Assembly: GCF_047948215.1 (NCBI RefSeq)
Contig: NC_134458.1
Coordinates: 135,535,571-135,599,570, forward strand
Source: Lycorma delicatula
Lineage: Eukaryota; Arthropoda; Insecta; Hemiptera; Fulgoridae
DNA: 64,000 nucleotides
Reading direction: 5' to 3'
The notes under the pieces were generated by a model, which searched no databases, was not told the DNA's origin, and saw nothing but the letters and a program-made list of their open reading frames with translations. Below are positions 12,610 to 24,116 of this stretch, piece by piece; the stretch's first letter is position 1, and each line of letters starts with the position of its first letter. A program made the translations under genes and the position numbers.

Positions 12610-14060
12610 AATTCTTGAAACCCAGTGAAATTATTGATTTTGTGTTGAAATGTGTACAAGTTTTGTGTCTCTTCATCGTTTATTTCTTTCATGTCTTTAC
12701 GGGTCTCGTCGATCCATTTATTGTTCTTTTAAGTTCTGGTATAGGCGAGGAAAATTTATGTCAGTCTTACGTCATTCATGCGAAAAATATGCCCACAGAA
12801 TTGGATCTTGCGTTTTTGGATTGCATCGATCAGTTTTTCATAATGTGCATAGAGTTCCTTGTTGGTTGGGAGTTCCTAATTATTACTGTTTCCTTGGGCC
12901 TATGGTTTTCCTACCGATCTTTCTTTCTTCGAGTTCAAGTACAATGTTCAAAATGTAACGTAACCTTACTGAAGAATGTTTCTTTCTTTAGCTGCAGGTT
13001 TAAATGATGAAAAATGGGTTACACAATGCAGTAGAAATATTCATTTCTCCCAAAACATTAGATGTGGTGGTTATGTCCAGGCCCAGAATGCCTTCACAGA
13101 AAATTATGGGGTGGATGCACTGAAAGGTCCTCCATCAAGTACCTGTACGATAAGTTACAAGAGATAGGGAATGTGAAAGATGTAGCCAAAAGTGATCGAC
13201 CGAAGGTGCTAACACCAAAAACGTTGATCGACCTGCAAGCTGCATATTCTGTTAGTCCCAAGAAGTCTGTGCGTCGCCTATCTTACCAGTCTGGTGTCTC
13301 TGTTGGTAGTACCCACACAGAATTGCGCAAGTGTTTGAAGACGCATCCGTACAGAATTCGTGTTGTTCACGAGTTGTTATCGGCAGACACTGGAGAACGT
13401 GTAGCTTTCTATCAATGGTTCTTTTGATCTGTAACGCCAGATGGGGAACAACTCGATGAGTGGTTTCGATCTGATAAGTCATGGTTCCACCTTGGTGGAT
13501 ACGTGAATGCACGGAATTCAAGGATTTGGTGTACGGAAAATCCATATCAGCTACACGAGTCTCCTCTGCACGAAAACAAAATGGGTGTTTGGTGTGCAAT
13601 GTCACGTAAGCAAATCTTCATGACATTCTTTCATGGTACACCAAACAGTGAGCGCTACATAAAGATGTTGCAACAGTTTGTAAACACTATTACCTGCACA
13701 CCAACTAGAGTACACGTGGTTCCAGCAGGACAATGTTACAGCTCATACAACCAGCAACACCGGCTTTCAGTCTGGATTTCAAAGGGGTTGTGGCCCCCTC
13801 GGTCTCCTGATTTATCAACTCCTGACTTTTTCTTGTGAGGATATCTTAAGGATACTGTTTACTAAACTCATCCTTACACCATTCCCGAATTGCATAGCGA
13901 AATTGAACGATGTATCGCCGTAATTGCTCAATAAACATTTTACATGCGTTTAAGAGCATGCAACGTCCTATTCAATTATTTGAATCGGATAATGGAGGCC
14001 ACTTTCAACAACTATTGCACCTTATTCATTTTCCCACAAGGTTGCGTCACTTTTTGAACG
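12610..14060 (+). mobile_element. Tc1/mariner-type (IS630-like) element, copy 1, dead
   Basis: This is a degenerate DNA transposon. The second half encodes the transposase relic described separately. The first 400 bp (12,610-13,000) are shared with the minus-strand copy at 43,095-44,356, so they belong to the repeat. Terminal inverted repeats were not found by eye, so the boundaries come only from the shared extent of the two copies. Confidence 0.7.
13062..14056 (+). pseudogene. Mariner-like transposase relic
   Basis: The translation keeps the order of an insect IS630/Tc1-mariner transposase: an N-terminal helix-turn-helix part with RPKVLTP and SVSPKKSVRRLS, then LKTHPYRIRVVHEL, then the first catalytic Asp in RSDKSWFHLGGYVNARNSR, then SPLHENKMGVWCAMSRK, then WPPRSPDLSTPDFF with the third acidic position. 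The second catalytic Asp region (usually QQDGATAH) has been replaced by unrelated residues. Stops occur after WFF near 13,425 and after DFFL near 13,838. The enzyme cannot be active. Confidence 0.85.
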
Positions 14061-15595
14061 TCCTACGTGTCGGGGTTTGGTGATCCCAGGCATTCTGGTA
14101 CGTACAAGCATTCAGTTTGGATGATAATCCTGCAGTGGCAGATCTTGGCGTTGATGGAGGTGAATGTTTTATTGTAGATGTTTTGGGATAGCTGCACGGG
14201 AGTTCCAGTTTTCGTACTCGTTCGTTCCTCGCTTCTGTTTCAGAGCGAAATGAGTTTTTCAGAGAGATTACTGGGAATGGTGGTTTCATTTTATTTATTT
14301 AGCTTTTTCTTTCTTTCCTTTTAATTTGCTTTAGCATCTTGTGAATCGGGAGCAAAATTATGTATGTACGTATATACATTAAATATCCGTTAAAATTTTA
14401 CCATTAATTTTATTGTAGCCTTATAAAAACTAATATCATCATCATTCATGTTTTAAGTAATAATTTATGAAATACAAAGATTTTATTTTGTATTAACGAA
14501 AAGAATTACAAGATATAAACGGAACAATAAGTTTTAAAAGACCTTTGTAATCATAAGAATATAAATTTAAATCAAAACACTCGACTAATAAATAGTTACA
14601 TTTTTTTATTGGATAAATAACGAGTAAAACGGCACAGCGAATAGAAGTAAAAAACGAAAAAAAAGAAATCAAAAGGAAGAACAAGTTAATAGTAACAAAT
14701 TCTTATGAATGGGAATTGGATGAATGATAGACTTCCGTTGCATGGCAATATTAAGAGAGGTGGTGTTTTAGTACATGTACCTACCTGTAGATAGATAGAC
14801 ATATATTTATATATGAGACGAGTACAAAGAAATGCAAGAACTTAAATCATTATCAAAGTTTCTTTTGTAGTAGAAGACAAGACCCACCCTATGCTACTTA
14901 CAATTCTACTAATAATAATTCAAACTCACTTCTCCCACTCTAATTTTATATGATTGGAGGATAACATTATATATACATATATATATATAAAACTCTTACC
15001 TGACCCTTGATATTTGTTAGACAATAATACAGATCACCAGTGTTTATTCATAAATAATATGATACGTAACATTCACTTATTTTATGCATACATTTTTATG
15101 TATTATAATTTTATATGTAATTACCAGATCAGATTTTTGCACAAAAAAAAATTCCCGATATCATAAATATTAATTTAATTCGATAGTTTACATTGTCATT
15201 TACCAAAATAAATACAAAAACAATCTAATTTTTATGCTGTAATATTCAGGGCTTTGAACTACAAATTTATTTTAAACAGAAAGCCCAAAAATTGGGATTT
15301 ATTTTTTTTCTTCAGATTACATATATAAAATCAAATGATTTTGTAAAAATGACTGTCAGCAATGATATTAATTTAAAATTAATATACCTTTTGAAATTAA
15401 ATTATAAATTTCAGATTAATATATTTTATTTCAAAATGTTTGACGTTGTCTTTTAGATTATCCTTAGTGATTAGTACTGCTATTTTTTTCACTACCGTCA
15501 ACTAATGTTTCTGTTGGCGGATTTATTTTTAGTTAAGTAAACACGTTGTAGTCAAACTTTGTGTATAATTTGAGTCAAATCTGTTCATTTAATAC
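14061..15595. other. AT-rich intergenic DNA
   Basis: No gene is supported. There are short (AT)n runs near 14,970-14,990. The 63- and 80-codon minus-strand frames here show no domain and no promoter. Confidence 0.6.
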
Positions 15596-15599
15596 ATTG

Positions 15600-16756
15600 A
15601 AGGAAGCTTACAGATGGAGGTTGAGCTTCGAGCCATCTAGGCATGCAGGATTCTTGAGTTGTGGGGTCATCAACATAAGATGACGTTCAGCCCGGAGAAG
15701 ACCACGATGATGCTTGTTAAAGGCCGTTTGGTATTGAGGCATGAGACTCGTATTTCGATGTCAGACCGTCGTATTAAATATGTTCGTTCAAAAGTACCTC
15801 GGGGTGTTTCTTGACGAGAAATTGCAGTTCAAGAAGCACCTTAATTACGTCGTGGAGAAGGCCTGTCGTGCCTTCTTTGGTACTCGACGAATGGTCAATC
15901 CTGATTGGGGTCGAACTGCAGATTTTAAGACTATGAGTAACTTGTATAAATTCGTGTGCGAGGCAATTATACTATATGCGGGTTATACACCATTTGGACA
16001 GATAAGTTAAAATTAAAAAGCTATTGGGATATATTATTAAGAGCTCAACGCCTTGTATTATTAACGGTAAAGAGAGGTTACAGTACTATTTCACGACAGG
16101 CAATCTTGGTGATTGCATGCATGAAACCGATAGATTTAATTGCGTCAGAAAAGCAGCAGCGTTATGTGTTGTTAAGAAGTCAGGTGAATTGACTTCAGAA
16201 AATATTTGCGAGATAGAATAGCATGGCAATGCTTTATGGCAGGAGACCAGATGGGATGAGGCAGAGGGTGAACGTTATACGCATGATCTCTTCTTAGACG
16301 TTGTTGGTTTGCAGGGCGCCCCTTGGGTTCACCTTAACAAGTATGTGATGCAATTTCATTCTGGTTTTGATGCCTTTAGGGGCACACTCCAGCGATTTGA
16401 CCTGGTGAATTCAGGTGTGTGTCAAGATTGTGGAAACTAGAATACGCATACCATGTAATTTACTCATGTACAAAAACTTATGCGCACGGAGACTTTTATT
16501 GGCTCGACATTAGACATCCGTGAGAATTGGAAACGTCTGGCCGAATTTCATCGGATACCTGGCAAGAGAACGGATTTCCGAGGGAATTTAACTTCCGCCT
16601 GGTCTTTCCTGTGTTTTGATTTTGTTGTTCTTGTGTTATAAGGTTTGATGTTTTTGCACTGTTTTGTTTATTTAGTTTTAAATTTAAGCTTATTTTTATT
16701 TCTTTTTTTTGTATTATAGTTACTTGTTGAACTCAACTTCTAATCTATCGGGTGGC
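15600..16756 (+). pseudogene. R1-like LINE, 3' end of ORF2 plus 3' UTR
   Basis: This is a 5'-truncated reverse-transcriptase end. Frames read MTFSPEKTTMML, then KYLGVFLDEKLQFKKHLNYV, then LYKFVCEAIILYAGYTPFG, then AQRLVLLTVKRGYSTIS. These are the thumb and connection motifs of R1/TRAS-type ORF2. Several frameshifts and stops interrupt it. From about 16,535 the sequence is repeated in inverted orientation at 24,338-24,117. The 3' UTR ends with AATCTATCGGGT at about 16,742-16,755. A second copy of the same 3' UTR end sits at 20,530-20,600. Confidence 0.8.
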
Positions 16757-17071
16757 TTTTTTTTTTTTTTAATAGAATTTTAAATTAAATAATTTGAAAT
16801 TAAAAGAATAACAGAAGTATAATTTTCCAATTTTTAACGTTTTTTTTTTTTTTTTAGATTTATTTATTTTTTTGTCATCGATTTTTAGTTATATGGTTCC
16901 TGTTGTTTTACCAGTAATTATTGCTTTTCCTATTAAACAAAGTTCAACTAATTCATTTATCGGTAATAAATCTTTTACCCTAATTTTAAATTTTTTACAA
17001 TTAAATTTATGCAAAACTCTTGTACGGTTTATGAACATTTATGCCTTTAATTACGAGATAAATAATTTTAT
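16757..17071 (-). repeat. Repeat X, left inverted copy, first part
   Basis: This is the start of a 1.4-kb repeat present three times: here with 19,437-20,529, inverted at 22,732-24,116, and partially at 32,433-33,819. The left copy is split by a 2.35-kb LINE at 17,072-19,424. A hydrophobic frame at 16,872-17,078 recurs in the other copies but has no known domain and is probably non-coding. Strand is given relative to the tRNA gene the repeat carries. Confidence 0.8.
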
Positions 17072-19424
17072 GCCCTGAGGTAGATAATCCCCACGTCCGG
17101 AACACAACATCTATGTTCCACGTCCAGGGCGGCAACAGCTGTACCTTTGTACATCACATATAGCTGGCTAACGGGGTTCCGAGTAAATTCCTCGGTTATG
17201 CTTTGTTAAGTTTGACCTGGTTCCAACTTCAGGTCACTAAACGGACTGGATTTTTGGCTACCTGCAGAAAATGGAATAACAAACGATTTTGGAAATGGAT
17301 TTATACCACTCTTAGAGCTGGCGATGTGGCGGCCAGGGTCAATGTTATTGCAGGTGTAACGGAGACCCTTCCGTTGTCCACATGCCCCCTGCGATGGCAA
17401 GCATGTAGCAATGGTGCCCATGTATGTCGGTGCATGGGAGCTCTGAAAGCTTCGGTGAGTAGGAGCCTGGAGTCAGTGCAGAGACTGCGCATCCGCTCTC
17501 TGCCAGGACATATGCCGGTTCCACCGGAGTACCGGATCGGACCTCCAAGGTTAGTAGCCCTGGAGTGGGGGTGTACCCCGGCGGCTAGCCTTGCTACAGA
17601 AGGGATCAATGTTCATGAATTTTCCTGAACTAACTAACGTGGCAGAGGGTGCACGTAAACACCCTCGTTTAGAAACCGCCGATTCGCCACAAGCGAAGCG
17701 GAAAAAAGTAAGGAGAGTGATAAGATTAGAAAAGATGCTGATAAAATCAGTAAAGATTTGAGAAAAGCTTTGTTTGGAAATAATGTTCCCAAACCAAGAT
17801 TTTTGGTCATTACAGAAGAGAATGGTAACTTCCAAAAGGTAAGTCCATTCTTAATTGCCAGAGAGATTACAAATTGTGCTGGTGGTCCTGTCAAGGAAAT
17901 CCGTAAGACGTTTAACGGATTACATGTCGAAACTATAAACGACATGCAAAGCCAGAAAGTCCAGGCGTTGAAGAAGATCGGTGAATTTGCGGTTACTGTC
18001 CAACCGCATAGTACACTTAATTCATCTAGAGGAGTTGTTGTTTGCCGTGATCTTCTTAACTGTACTGAAGAAGAAATAGTGCAGGAAATGTCTAGTCAGG
18101 GAGTGACACATTGTCGCAGACTTTCTATGAGACGAAATGGTGAGATTCTTCCTTCGGCCTCTCATGTTTTGACATTCAATAGGCCAAGTCTTCCTGAAAA
18201 GGTACGAGCTGGCATCCATCGGCTTGATGTACGGGCATTTATTCCGCAGCCGATGAGATGTTTTAGATATCAACGTTTCGGACACACTGCAGCTAGGTGT
18301 GAAGCGCAGGAAATTTGTATATGCGGAATGAAGATACATGAGGGTGATCCATGTAAAGACCCTCCAGTCTGCATTAATTGTAAAGGGCACCATAACTGTC
18401 GATACAGGAACTGCCCAGTATACAAATCAGAAACAGCCATTCAGGAGGTTAAAACGCTCCAAAAGTCAGCTACCCTGAAGCGAAGAAGATTGTAAACCTA
18501 CGTACACCTAGACCATCGACTTCATACGCAGAAGCAGCTGCTGCTCCCCCCACACCTAAAATCAACGTGGAGCAGTTGCTTAATACGATGGCACCAAGTC
18601 TCGCGACAATGATAGAAAGAATCATTGATTCCAAGATCGAGTCGACTCATCAGATACAACAAAGTAAACATGAGAAGGCTCAATCCCGGACTGACGTCGC
18701 CGACAGAAGACCCGTACCAGCGCAGTTTAAAAAACCGGCAAAATCCTCGATTATAACTCCAGCAATAGACGTAATGAAGAAAAATCTTGATTTATCCAAC
18801 AAAGATCTAAAGATCACCCCGACGACGAGTCATATAGCTAAGGATACTGTGACAAGAGTACAGGAAAAATCTGCGTCAACCAAAATGGAGGTGCAAGTAA
18901 CTATCGAAAAAGCACCAGACACAGACGATATTAAAACCGTACCTACAGAGGCCCCAAAAGCTCAGAGAACAACTGTGGCGAGAGCATCTGTATCAGCCGG
19001 CCCAAGCACAGCCTTAGACATTGAATCGAGTTCATCAGCCGCCGAAAGTGCATCGGTTGCAAGTTTAGACTCAATTGCAACGATGCTCACAGCACCATTG
19101 AAGCTTTCATCACCTGATGTAAGCCGGCGAACGTCGTTGGCGTCAGAAAGAGAAGACGATGCCATGTCCGAAGCCTCAGACACTCTGTCGTCGGAAGTTG
19201 AGGCCGTTCGCAGAATGGAAAAACGTAAGAAAGGATGGCCGAAAGGAAAGCCTAGGCGGTAATTTGTGGATTTTAAATTAGAAGATTGAAATTTTGCTCA
19301 CTTATTTTCTTCATGAAATATGAATTAAAGAACCTTTTTTTTTTTCTTTTTTTTGAAGTGGGATGGGGCTAATGACCAAATTAGTCGATGCCCCTAAAAA
19401 CCTCAAAAAAAAATAAATAAATAA
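17072..19424 (+). mobile_element. ORF1-only LINE (half-LINE) inserted in repeat X
   Basis: The element starts GCCCTGAGGTAGATAATCC and has a GC-rich 5' UTR and an ORF1. It ends in a 3' UTR with GGGGCTAATGACC and an A-rich (AAAT)n tail. The flanking direct repeat AAATAATTTTAT at 17,060-17,071 and 19,425-19,436 is its target-site duplication. The two other copies of repeat X, at about 23,815-23,830 and 33,505-33,520, show the same site unfilled. No reverse transcriptase is present between ORF1 and the 3' tail. It is therefore a non-autonomous derivative of a Jockey/I-type LINE, comparable in structure to the ORF1-only HAL1 elements of mammals. Confidence 0.85.
17609..19262 (+). pseudogene. Jockey/I-type LINE ORF1 (gag-like), frameshifted
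   Basis: The protein has a basic N-terminus, then a gag-like core with PKPRFLVITEENG, SPFLIAREIT and LNSSRGVVVCRDL. Next come three cysteine clusters of the CCHC zinc-knuckle type, around CFRYQRFGHTAARC, CICGMKIHEGDPC and CINCKGHHNCRYRNC. A Ser/Thr/Ala-rich tail ends in basic KKGWPKGKPRR. The reading frame changes near 17,735 and again near 18,475, so the ORF is split into frames 2, 1 and 3. Its job in a live element is RNA binding and RNP formation. The tail (18,567-19,262) is still open for 231 codons, so decay is recent. Confidence 0.8.
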
Positions 19425-19436
19425 AAATAATTTTAT

Positions 19437-20529
19437 TTTTTTAATATATAAAATATTATAATTAATTATTAATGAAAAAAACTTGCCATATTTTGAAAAT
19501 TAGAATTTCTATAATTTTATACATTAGAATTTTATGGAAAAAAAAAACAAGTGCGATGGCCGGGAATCGAACCCGGATCTACTGCTTGGAATGCAACTGT
19601 GCTCACCATTACACAACCACCGCAGCTCGTAACGCGACCGAAAATATTACATATATAAAGTTTGTTATTACTCTGATTAAATAATACGTATTATTTTATA
19701 TATTTTTTCTTTCTTTTGAATTTATCTGATTTCCCGTATAGAATTTAATTTCTTTATAAATGTTTTAATTGTTTCTCGATGTTTAATACAAAAGAAAAGT
19801 ACTTGCGTAAAATGATAATTGAATAATTGAGAAACATATATTGTAAAGTATATTAAATTTAAAAAAAAAGAATATTAATATTTTTAAGATTGAAAAATTG
19901 TTATTGAATCTCGTAGGACCAAGAGTATTACGATATTCAATAAATTCTGTTTGTAAGATCGTAGGTCTTGCAAACAGAAGAAGCAATAATATTATTTTGA
20001 TTCCAATTAGAGTATTGACAATGAACTTCAGTCTTATGCTTTACTCAAGCACTGAACAGAGAAATAAACTTTCAATTATACAGTTTCTCCTTTGCGGAGG
20101 TCGATATAGTCTACACTCTACAACCATGGATGGATCCACAGGATCACACGACCAAAACCTGAGTGCCTCAGTACCTGAATGCCTAAGTACATTAAAAAGT
20201 ATTGACATACTGAATAAATATTCTGCAACCATAGTGTTCACATAACTATAAAAAATGTTCCTATTAGTAAACGAGAATGCTCCGACAAAAAAAAAATGTC
20301 TTATTGCCAAAAAAATTTTCCAAAAGAATAAAGATTTCAAGTACTGCTGTGACAACTGTTCCGACAAAAATCTGTTGAAAATAGTCAAAATAGAATGGGA
20401 AAAATTAATTGTATCATTAAATCAGTAATACAGGTATTATTGTAAAGTTAAAATAAATATAATAATAAAAACATTTTTAAAAATTAATAAAATAAACCTG
20501 TTGAAACCATTAATTAGTTTTAAATTTAA
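19437..20529 (-). repeat. Repeat X, left inverted copy, second part
   Basis: Continuation of X after the half-LINE. It is the near-perfect inverse complement of 22,732-23,815. It carries a tRNA-Gly gene and a 115-codon frame that recurs in the right copy and in both cases lacks any recognisable domain. With its mate it forms an inverted repeat of about 1.6 kb arms around a 2.2-kb spacer. Confidence 0.88.
19552..19623 (-). tRNA. tRNA-Gly (anticodon TCC), X copy 1
   Basis: A 72-nt minus-strand tRNA that folds fully. It has a 7-bp acceptor stem (GCGGTGG with CCATCGC, one G-U), a D stem GTGT/GCAC with GG in the loop, an anticodon loop ATTCCAA giving TCC, and a T arm CCGGG-TTCGATT-CCCGG. Discriminator base is A. 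A T-run (Pol III terminator) follows directly 3' on the minus strand. It lies inside repeat X, and two more copies are at 23,616 and 32,727. The intact fold suggests a live gene, though amplified as part of a repeat. Confidence 0.85.
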
Positions 20530-20600
20530 GCTTATTTTTATTTCTTTTTTTGTATTATGGTTACTTGTTGAACTCAACTTCTAATCTATCGGGTAGGTAG
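20530..20600 (+). repeat. Second copy of R1-like LINE 3' UTR end
   Basis: GCTTATTTTTATTTC through AATCTATCGGGTA repeats the 3' UTR of the LINE ending at 16,756. The join to X occurs at a shared TTAGTTTTAAATTTAA, so it may have arisen by recombination at this microhomology. The start of a gag-bearing LINE segment follows immediately, as in tandemly arranged LINE copies. Confidence 0.7.
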
Positions 20601-20880
20601 TTCCATTTTTAATTTCAGTTTCTTCATGTCATTCGGTTTTGTTAAAGACTTGACATAGATGTGTTTTGTTTTAAAGAGTTCATTTCCTAGTAGTATACAG
20701 ACAGGAATGTCATATGTGGTGGTATTCGTATCGCTGGCATCCTGACAGGCGAGAACAAGGCTGAGAGATGCCTTATGATGAGGTTCTGAAGATGACCTCC
20801 GGTAAAGCCCATAAGGACTAGATACGAAGAGTACCGAAAGGTACTAGGAAAGGTAGTAGCGTGGTGACCGAAACTGCCAC

Positions 20881-21935
20881 ATGGAGGATGTCTTCCCCTA
20901 CGGGATCAGGATGAGTGTTTTTTTGTTTTCCACGAGCCGTATGAGACAAGTTGTGCCGCCTATGACGGCGAGAAAGGTAGAAGCAGCTGTCTTTAAGAAA
21001 CTGGAAGAAGATTTGGCCTCTTCAGATTCAGTTTCTGCTGAGGCATTTAAGACTTTGGTTGAAATGTTCAATTGGCTCTGCTCGGAGGTTGAGGAATTTG
21101 TGGGCAACTCAAAGAATTTCAAGGAGAAGAGCACATCTTATGTTCAGTCTCGGCTATGAAAAATCGATATTTGCTACTTTTGACGGTGAAGAAGATGGAC
21201 AAACTGCAAGGCTATATAAAGGGCTTAAAGGCCAGTTTGGGCGAACGGGTTCAGCGCGTTTCGCAGTCGCCAGTTGGTAGGGTAGTCTCTGAGGTTGTAA
21301 AACAACCTATTCCGTTTAAACCAAACGTTTTATTGCTTGATAGGCTTGAAGGTATTACGTCTGCTGAGTTTAAAGTTGAGGTATAGAACAAGCCTGAGGC
21401 GAGGAAAAAAGGATTGCGAATCGCTAGTCTGAAAGAGAATCCGAAAGGTATTCACTAGAATCTGAATACCTTTCGGATTCGAATTGCAAGTGAATATTCC
21501 GTTAGAGCTGTGCCTGTGAAGTCTCTCCGACCACGTATCTCTCGGTACGATGTACCGAGAGATTTTGAAGAGAAGACTTATTGATGCTTTTCGATCTCAG
21601 TACACATCGTATTCTGAGAATGAGTTTAGGGATCTGTTTATGGTGGTTTTTAAGGATGAAAAACGTGAAAGCAATAATGTACACTACATCGTGGAATATG
21701 GTATACGTTTAAGGGCTCTTTTCGTTGAAAAAGGTAGTGTTTCCATTGATTTTCAGTCGTGTAAAATCAAGGATTTTCTAAAAGTCAGCCGATGTTTTTG
21801 ATGTTTAGGGGTAGGTCATGCGATCAGAAGCTGTAGACAGCAAGAGCCCTGCTCGTTTTGTAATCGGGCTGGACATTATATGAAGGATTTTTTCTGTAAA
21901 GAAGGCTGGAGAGAAGCCCAGATTTATTAACTGTG
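20881..21935 (+). pseudogene. R1-like gag (ORF1) with CCHC knuckles, decayed
   Basis: Open pieces at 20,881-21,159, 21,156-21,386 and 21,550-21,801 lie in different frames. The first contains a helical segment with ARKVEAAVFKKLEEDL. The third, SENEFRDLFMVVFKDEKRES, is conserved in the inverted copy at 24,515-24,769. After about 21,790 cysteine motifs appear (CLGVGHAIRSC and CSFCNRAGHYMKDF), typical of the zinc knuckles ending R1/TRAS ORF1. Two perfect short inverted repeats interrupt the middle (21,427-21,470 and 21,536-21,562). Confidence 0.7.
21427..21470. repeat. Perfect 18-bp inverted repeat in gag
   Basis: GAATCCGAAAGGTATTCA, 8 bp, then its exact complement. It sits at a break in the gag frame. 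A second one (ATCTCTCGGTAC / GTACCGAGAGAT, 3-bp loop) lies about 90 bp downstream. Confidence 0.85.
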
Positions 21936-22480
21936 TTCGGGTCGGGAAGCCGGCCCAACACAGCTGTCGGTCGGACGAGTGCCCTGCTTATAAGTGGGCA
22001 CAGGGTTTGTTACAGAAACGTATTGAAATTTAGTTACAGACAGTCCCATGTGCTAGGGTTGAGGGGATCCTCGGGTTCGCTCTTCTCGTTTATGCCCGTG
22101 GGAACTCTGTTCAGGATTGCGCGGCCCGTAATTTCTGTTTTTGGTTTATGATTTATAATTTGTATTGTTTAAATTGTGGTTGTTTTGTATACGGGCATAT
22201 GGTGATGTATTAAATATCGGTTATGTTGAACGAATGTGAGACCATTTAGATGGTGAGGACGTTGAAAAATACGACTGGGTCCGGTATTTGTGTACCGACT
22301 CAAGGCACCGCCCAAAGATGCCGAAGGCTTTGGCCGAGGATTGCTGAGGGGGATATCTAAGCCCGGCATGTGCTACTACACAAAAACTCCAAGGGCATTT
22401 GAGGACTGCAGGCAAACTCGCTAAGGGCTAGGAACTTCAGGGGTGGTGGACTACCGGAATATCCCACGGACGGTATCTCA

Positions 22481-22731
22481 CAATATAAAATTAACATCAT
22501 TGTTTTTGTTCGTTTATGTATTTCATTCTATCCTAATGCGGTAAAAAAATATAAAAAATGGTAAAAATATTTTTAAAAAAATAAATAAATAAAAATATAA
22601 ATGGTAACGCGAATGTAAAAACAGTAGCACAAATCACTGAGTTTGGTCGAAAAGACGATGTAAAATGTTTTGAAATAATTAAAAAAAAAACGTTTTTATA
22701 TTATTTGATTCGGTATGTTATTTCAGAAGAT
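22481..22731. other. AT-rich spacer
   Basis: AT-rich sequence with an A-rich (AAAT)n stretch near 22,565-22,590 that could be a LINE tail. No gene. Confidence 0.5.
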
Positions 22732-24116
22732 TTAAATTTAAAACTAATTAATGGTTTCAACAGGTTTATTTTATTAATTTTTAAAAATGTTTTTATTATT
22801 ATATTTATTTTAACTTTACAATAATACCTGTATTACTGATTTAATGATACAATTAATTTTTCCCATTCTTTTTTGACTATTTTCAACAGATTTTTGTCGG
22901 AACAGTTGTCACAGCAGTACTTGAAATCTTTATTCTTTTGGAAAATTTTTTTTGCAATAAGACTCGTTTACTAATAGGAACATTTTTTATAGTTATGTGA
23001 ACACTATGGTTGCAGAATATTTATTCAGTATGTCAATACTTTTTAATGTACTTAGGCATTCAGGTACTGAGGCACTCAGGTTTTGGTCGTGTGATCCTGT
23101 GGATCCATCCATGGTTGTAGAGTGTAGACTATATCGACCTCCGCAAAGGAGAAACTGTATAATTGAAAGTTTATTTCTCTGTTCAGTGCTTGAGTAAAGC
23201 ATAAGACTGAAGTCCATTGTCAATACTCTAATTGGAATCAAAATAATATTATTGCTTCTTCTGTTTGCAAGACCTGCGATCTTACAAACAGAATTTATTG
23301 AATATCGTAATACTCTTGGTCTTACGAGATTCAATAACAATTTTTCAATCTTAAAAATATTAATATTCTTTTTTTTTTAAATTTAATATACTTTACAATA
23401 TATGTTTCTCAATTATTCAATTATCATTTTACGCAAGTACTTTTCTTTTGTATTAAACATCGAGAAACAATTAAAACATTTATAAAGAAATTAAATTCTA
23501 TACGGGAAATCAGATAAATTCAAAAGAAAGAAAAAATATATAAAATAATACGTATTATTTAATCAGAGTAATAACAAACTTTATATATGTAATATTTTCG
23601 GTCGCGTTACGAACTGCGGTGGTTGTGTAATGGTGAGCACAGTTGCATTCCAAGCAGTAGATCCGGGTTCGATTCCCGGCCATCGCAATTGTTTTTTTTT
23701 TTCCATAAAATTCTAATGTATAAAATTATAGAAATTCAAAATTTCAAAATATGGCAAGTTTTTTTCATTAATAATTAATTATAATATTTTATATATTAAA
23801 AAAATAAAATTATTTATCTCGTAATTAAAGGCATAAATGTTCATAAACCGTACAAGAGTTTTGCATAAAAATAATTGTAAAACATTTTAAAATTAGGGTA
23901 AAAGATTTATTACCAATAAATGAATTAGTTGAACTTTGTTTAATAGGAAAAGCAATAATTACTGGTAAAACAACAGGAACCATATAACTAAAAATCGATG
24001 ACAAAAAAATAAATAAATCTAAAAAAAAAAAAAACGTTAAAAATTGGAAAATTATACTTCTGTTATTCTTTTAATTTCAAATTATTTAATTTAAAATTCT
24101 ATTAAAAAAAGCTACC
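22732..24116 (+). repeat. Repeat X, right copy (complete, no LINE insertion)
   Basis: The uninterrupted copy of X, about 1.4 kb. It matches 20,529-19,437 and 17,071-16,757 as inverse complement, and part of it (from about 23,327) matches 32,433-33,819 directly. It contains the tRNA-Gly gene at 23,616. The junction near 23,815-23,830 is the empty version of the site where the half-LINE sits in the left copy. Confidence 0.88.
23616..23687 (+). tRNA. tRNA-Gly (anticodon TCC), X copy 2
   Basis: Same fold as the copy at 19,552-19,623: 7-bp acceptor stem, D loop with GG, TCC anticodon, and T loop TTCGATT in a perfect 5-bp stem. Discriminator is A. A long T-run beginning within about 6 nt of the 3' end would terminate Pol III. 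Confidence 0.87.

Larger units (their letters stand above)
20601..22480 (+). mobile_element. R1-like LINE 5' half (UTR and gag), truncated
   Basis: This contains a GC-richer 5' region with GACCTCCGGTAAAGCCC (a related segment lies inverted at about 42,270-42,300), a decayed gag ORF and more GC-rich sequence to about 22,480. No reverse transcriptase follows before AT-rich DNA begins. The part 21,604-22,020 is repeated inverted at 24,707-24,338, where it is fused to the end of ORF2. Confidence 0.65.

Noticed and set aside
16872..17078. Hydrophobic frame in repeat X, also at 33,435-33,707
   Set aside because: Conserved only because X is duplicated. The third copy runs into an unrelated insertion. 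No domain.
19898..20245. 115-codon frame in repeat X, also at 22,993-23,340
   Set aside because: The two copies are the same DNA inverted, so conservation gives no coding evidence. No domain or promoter.
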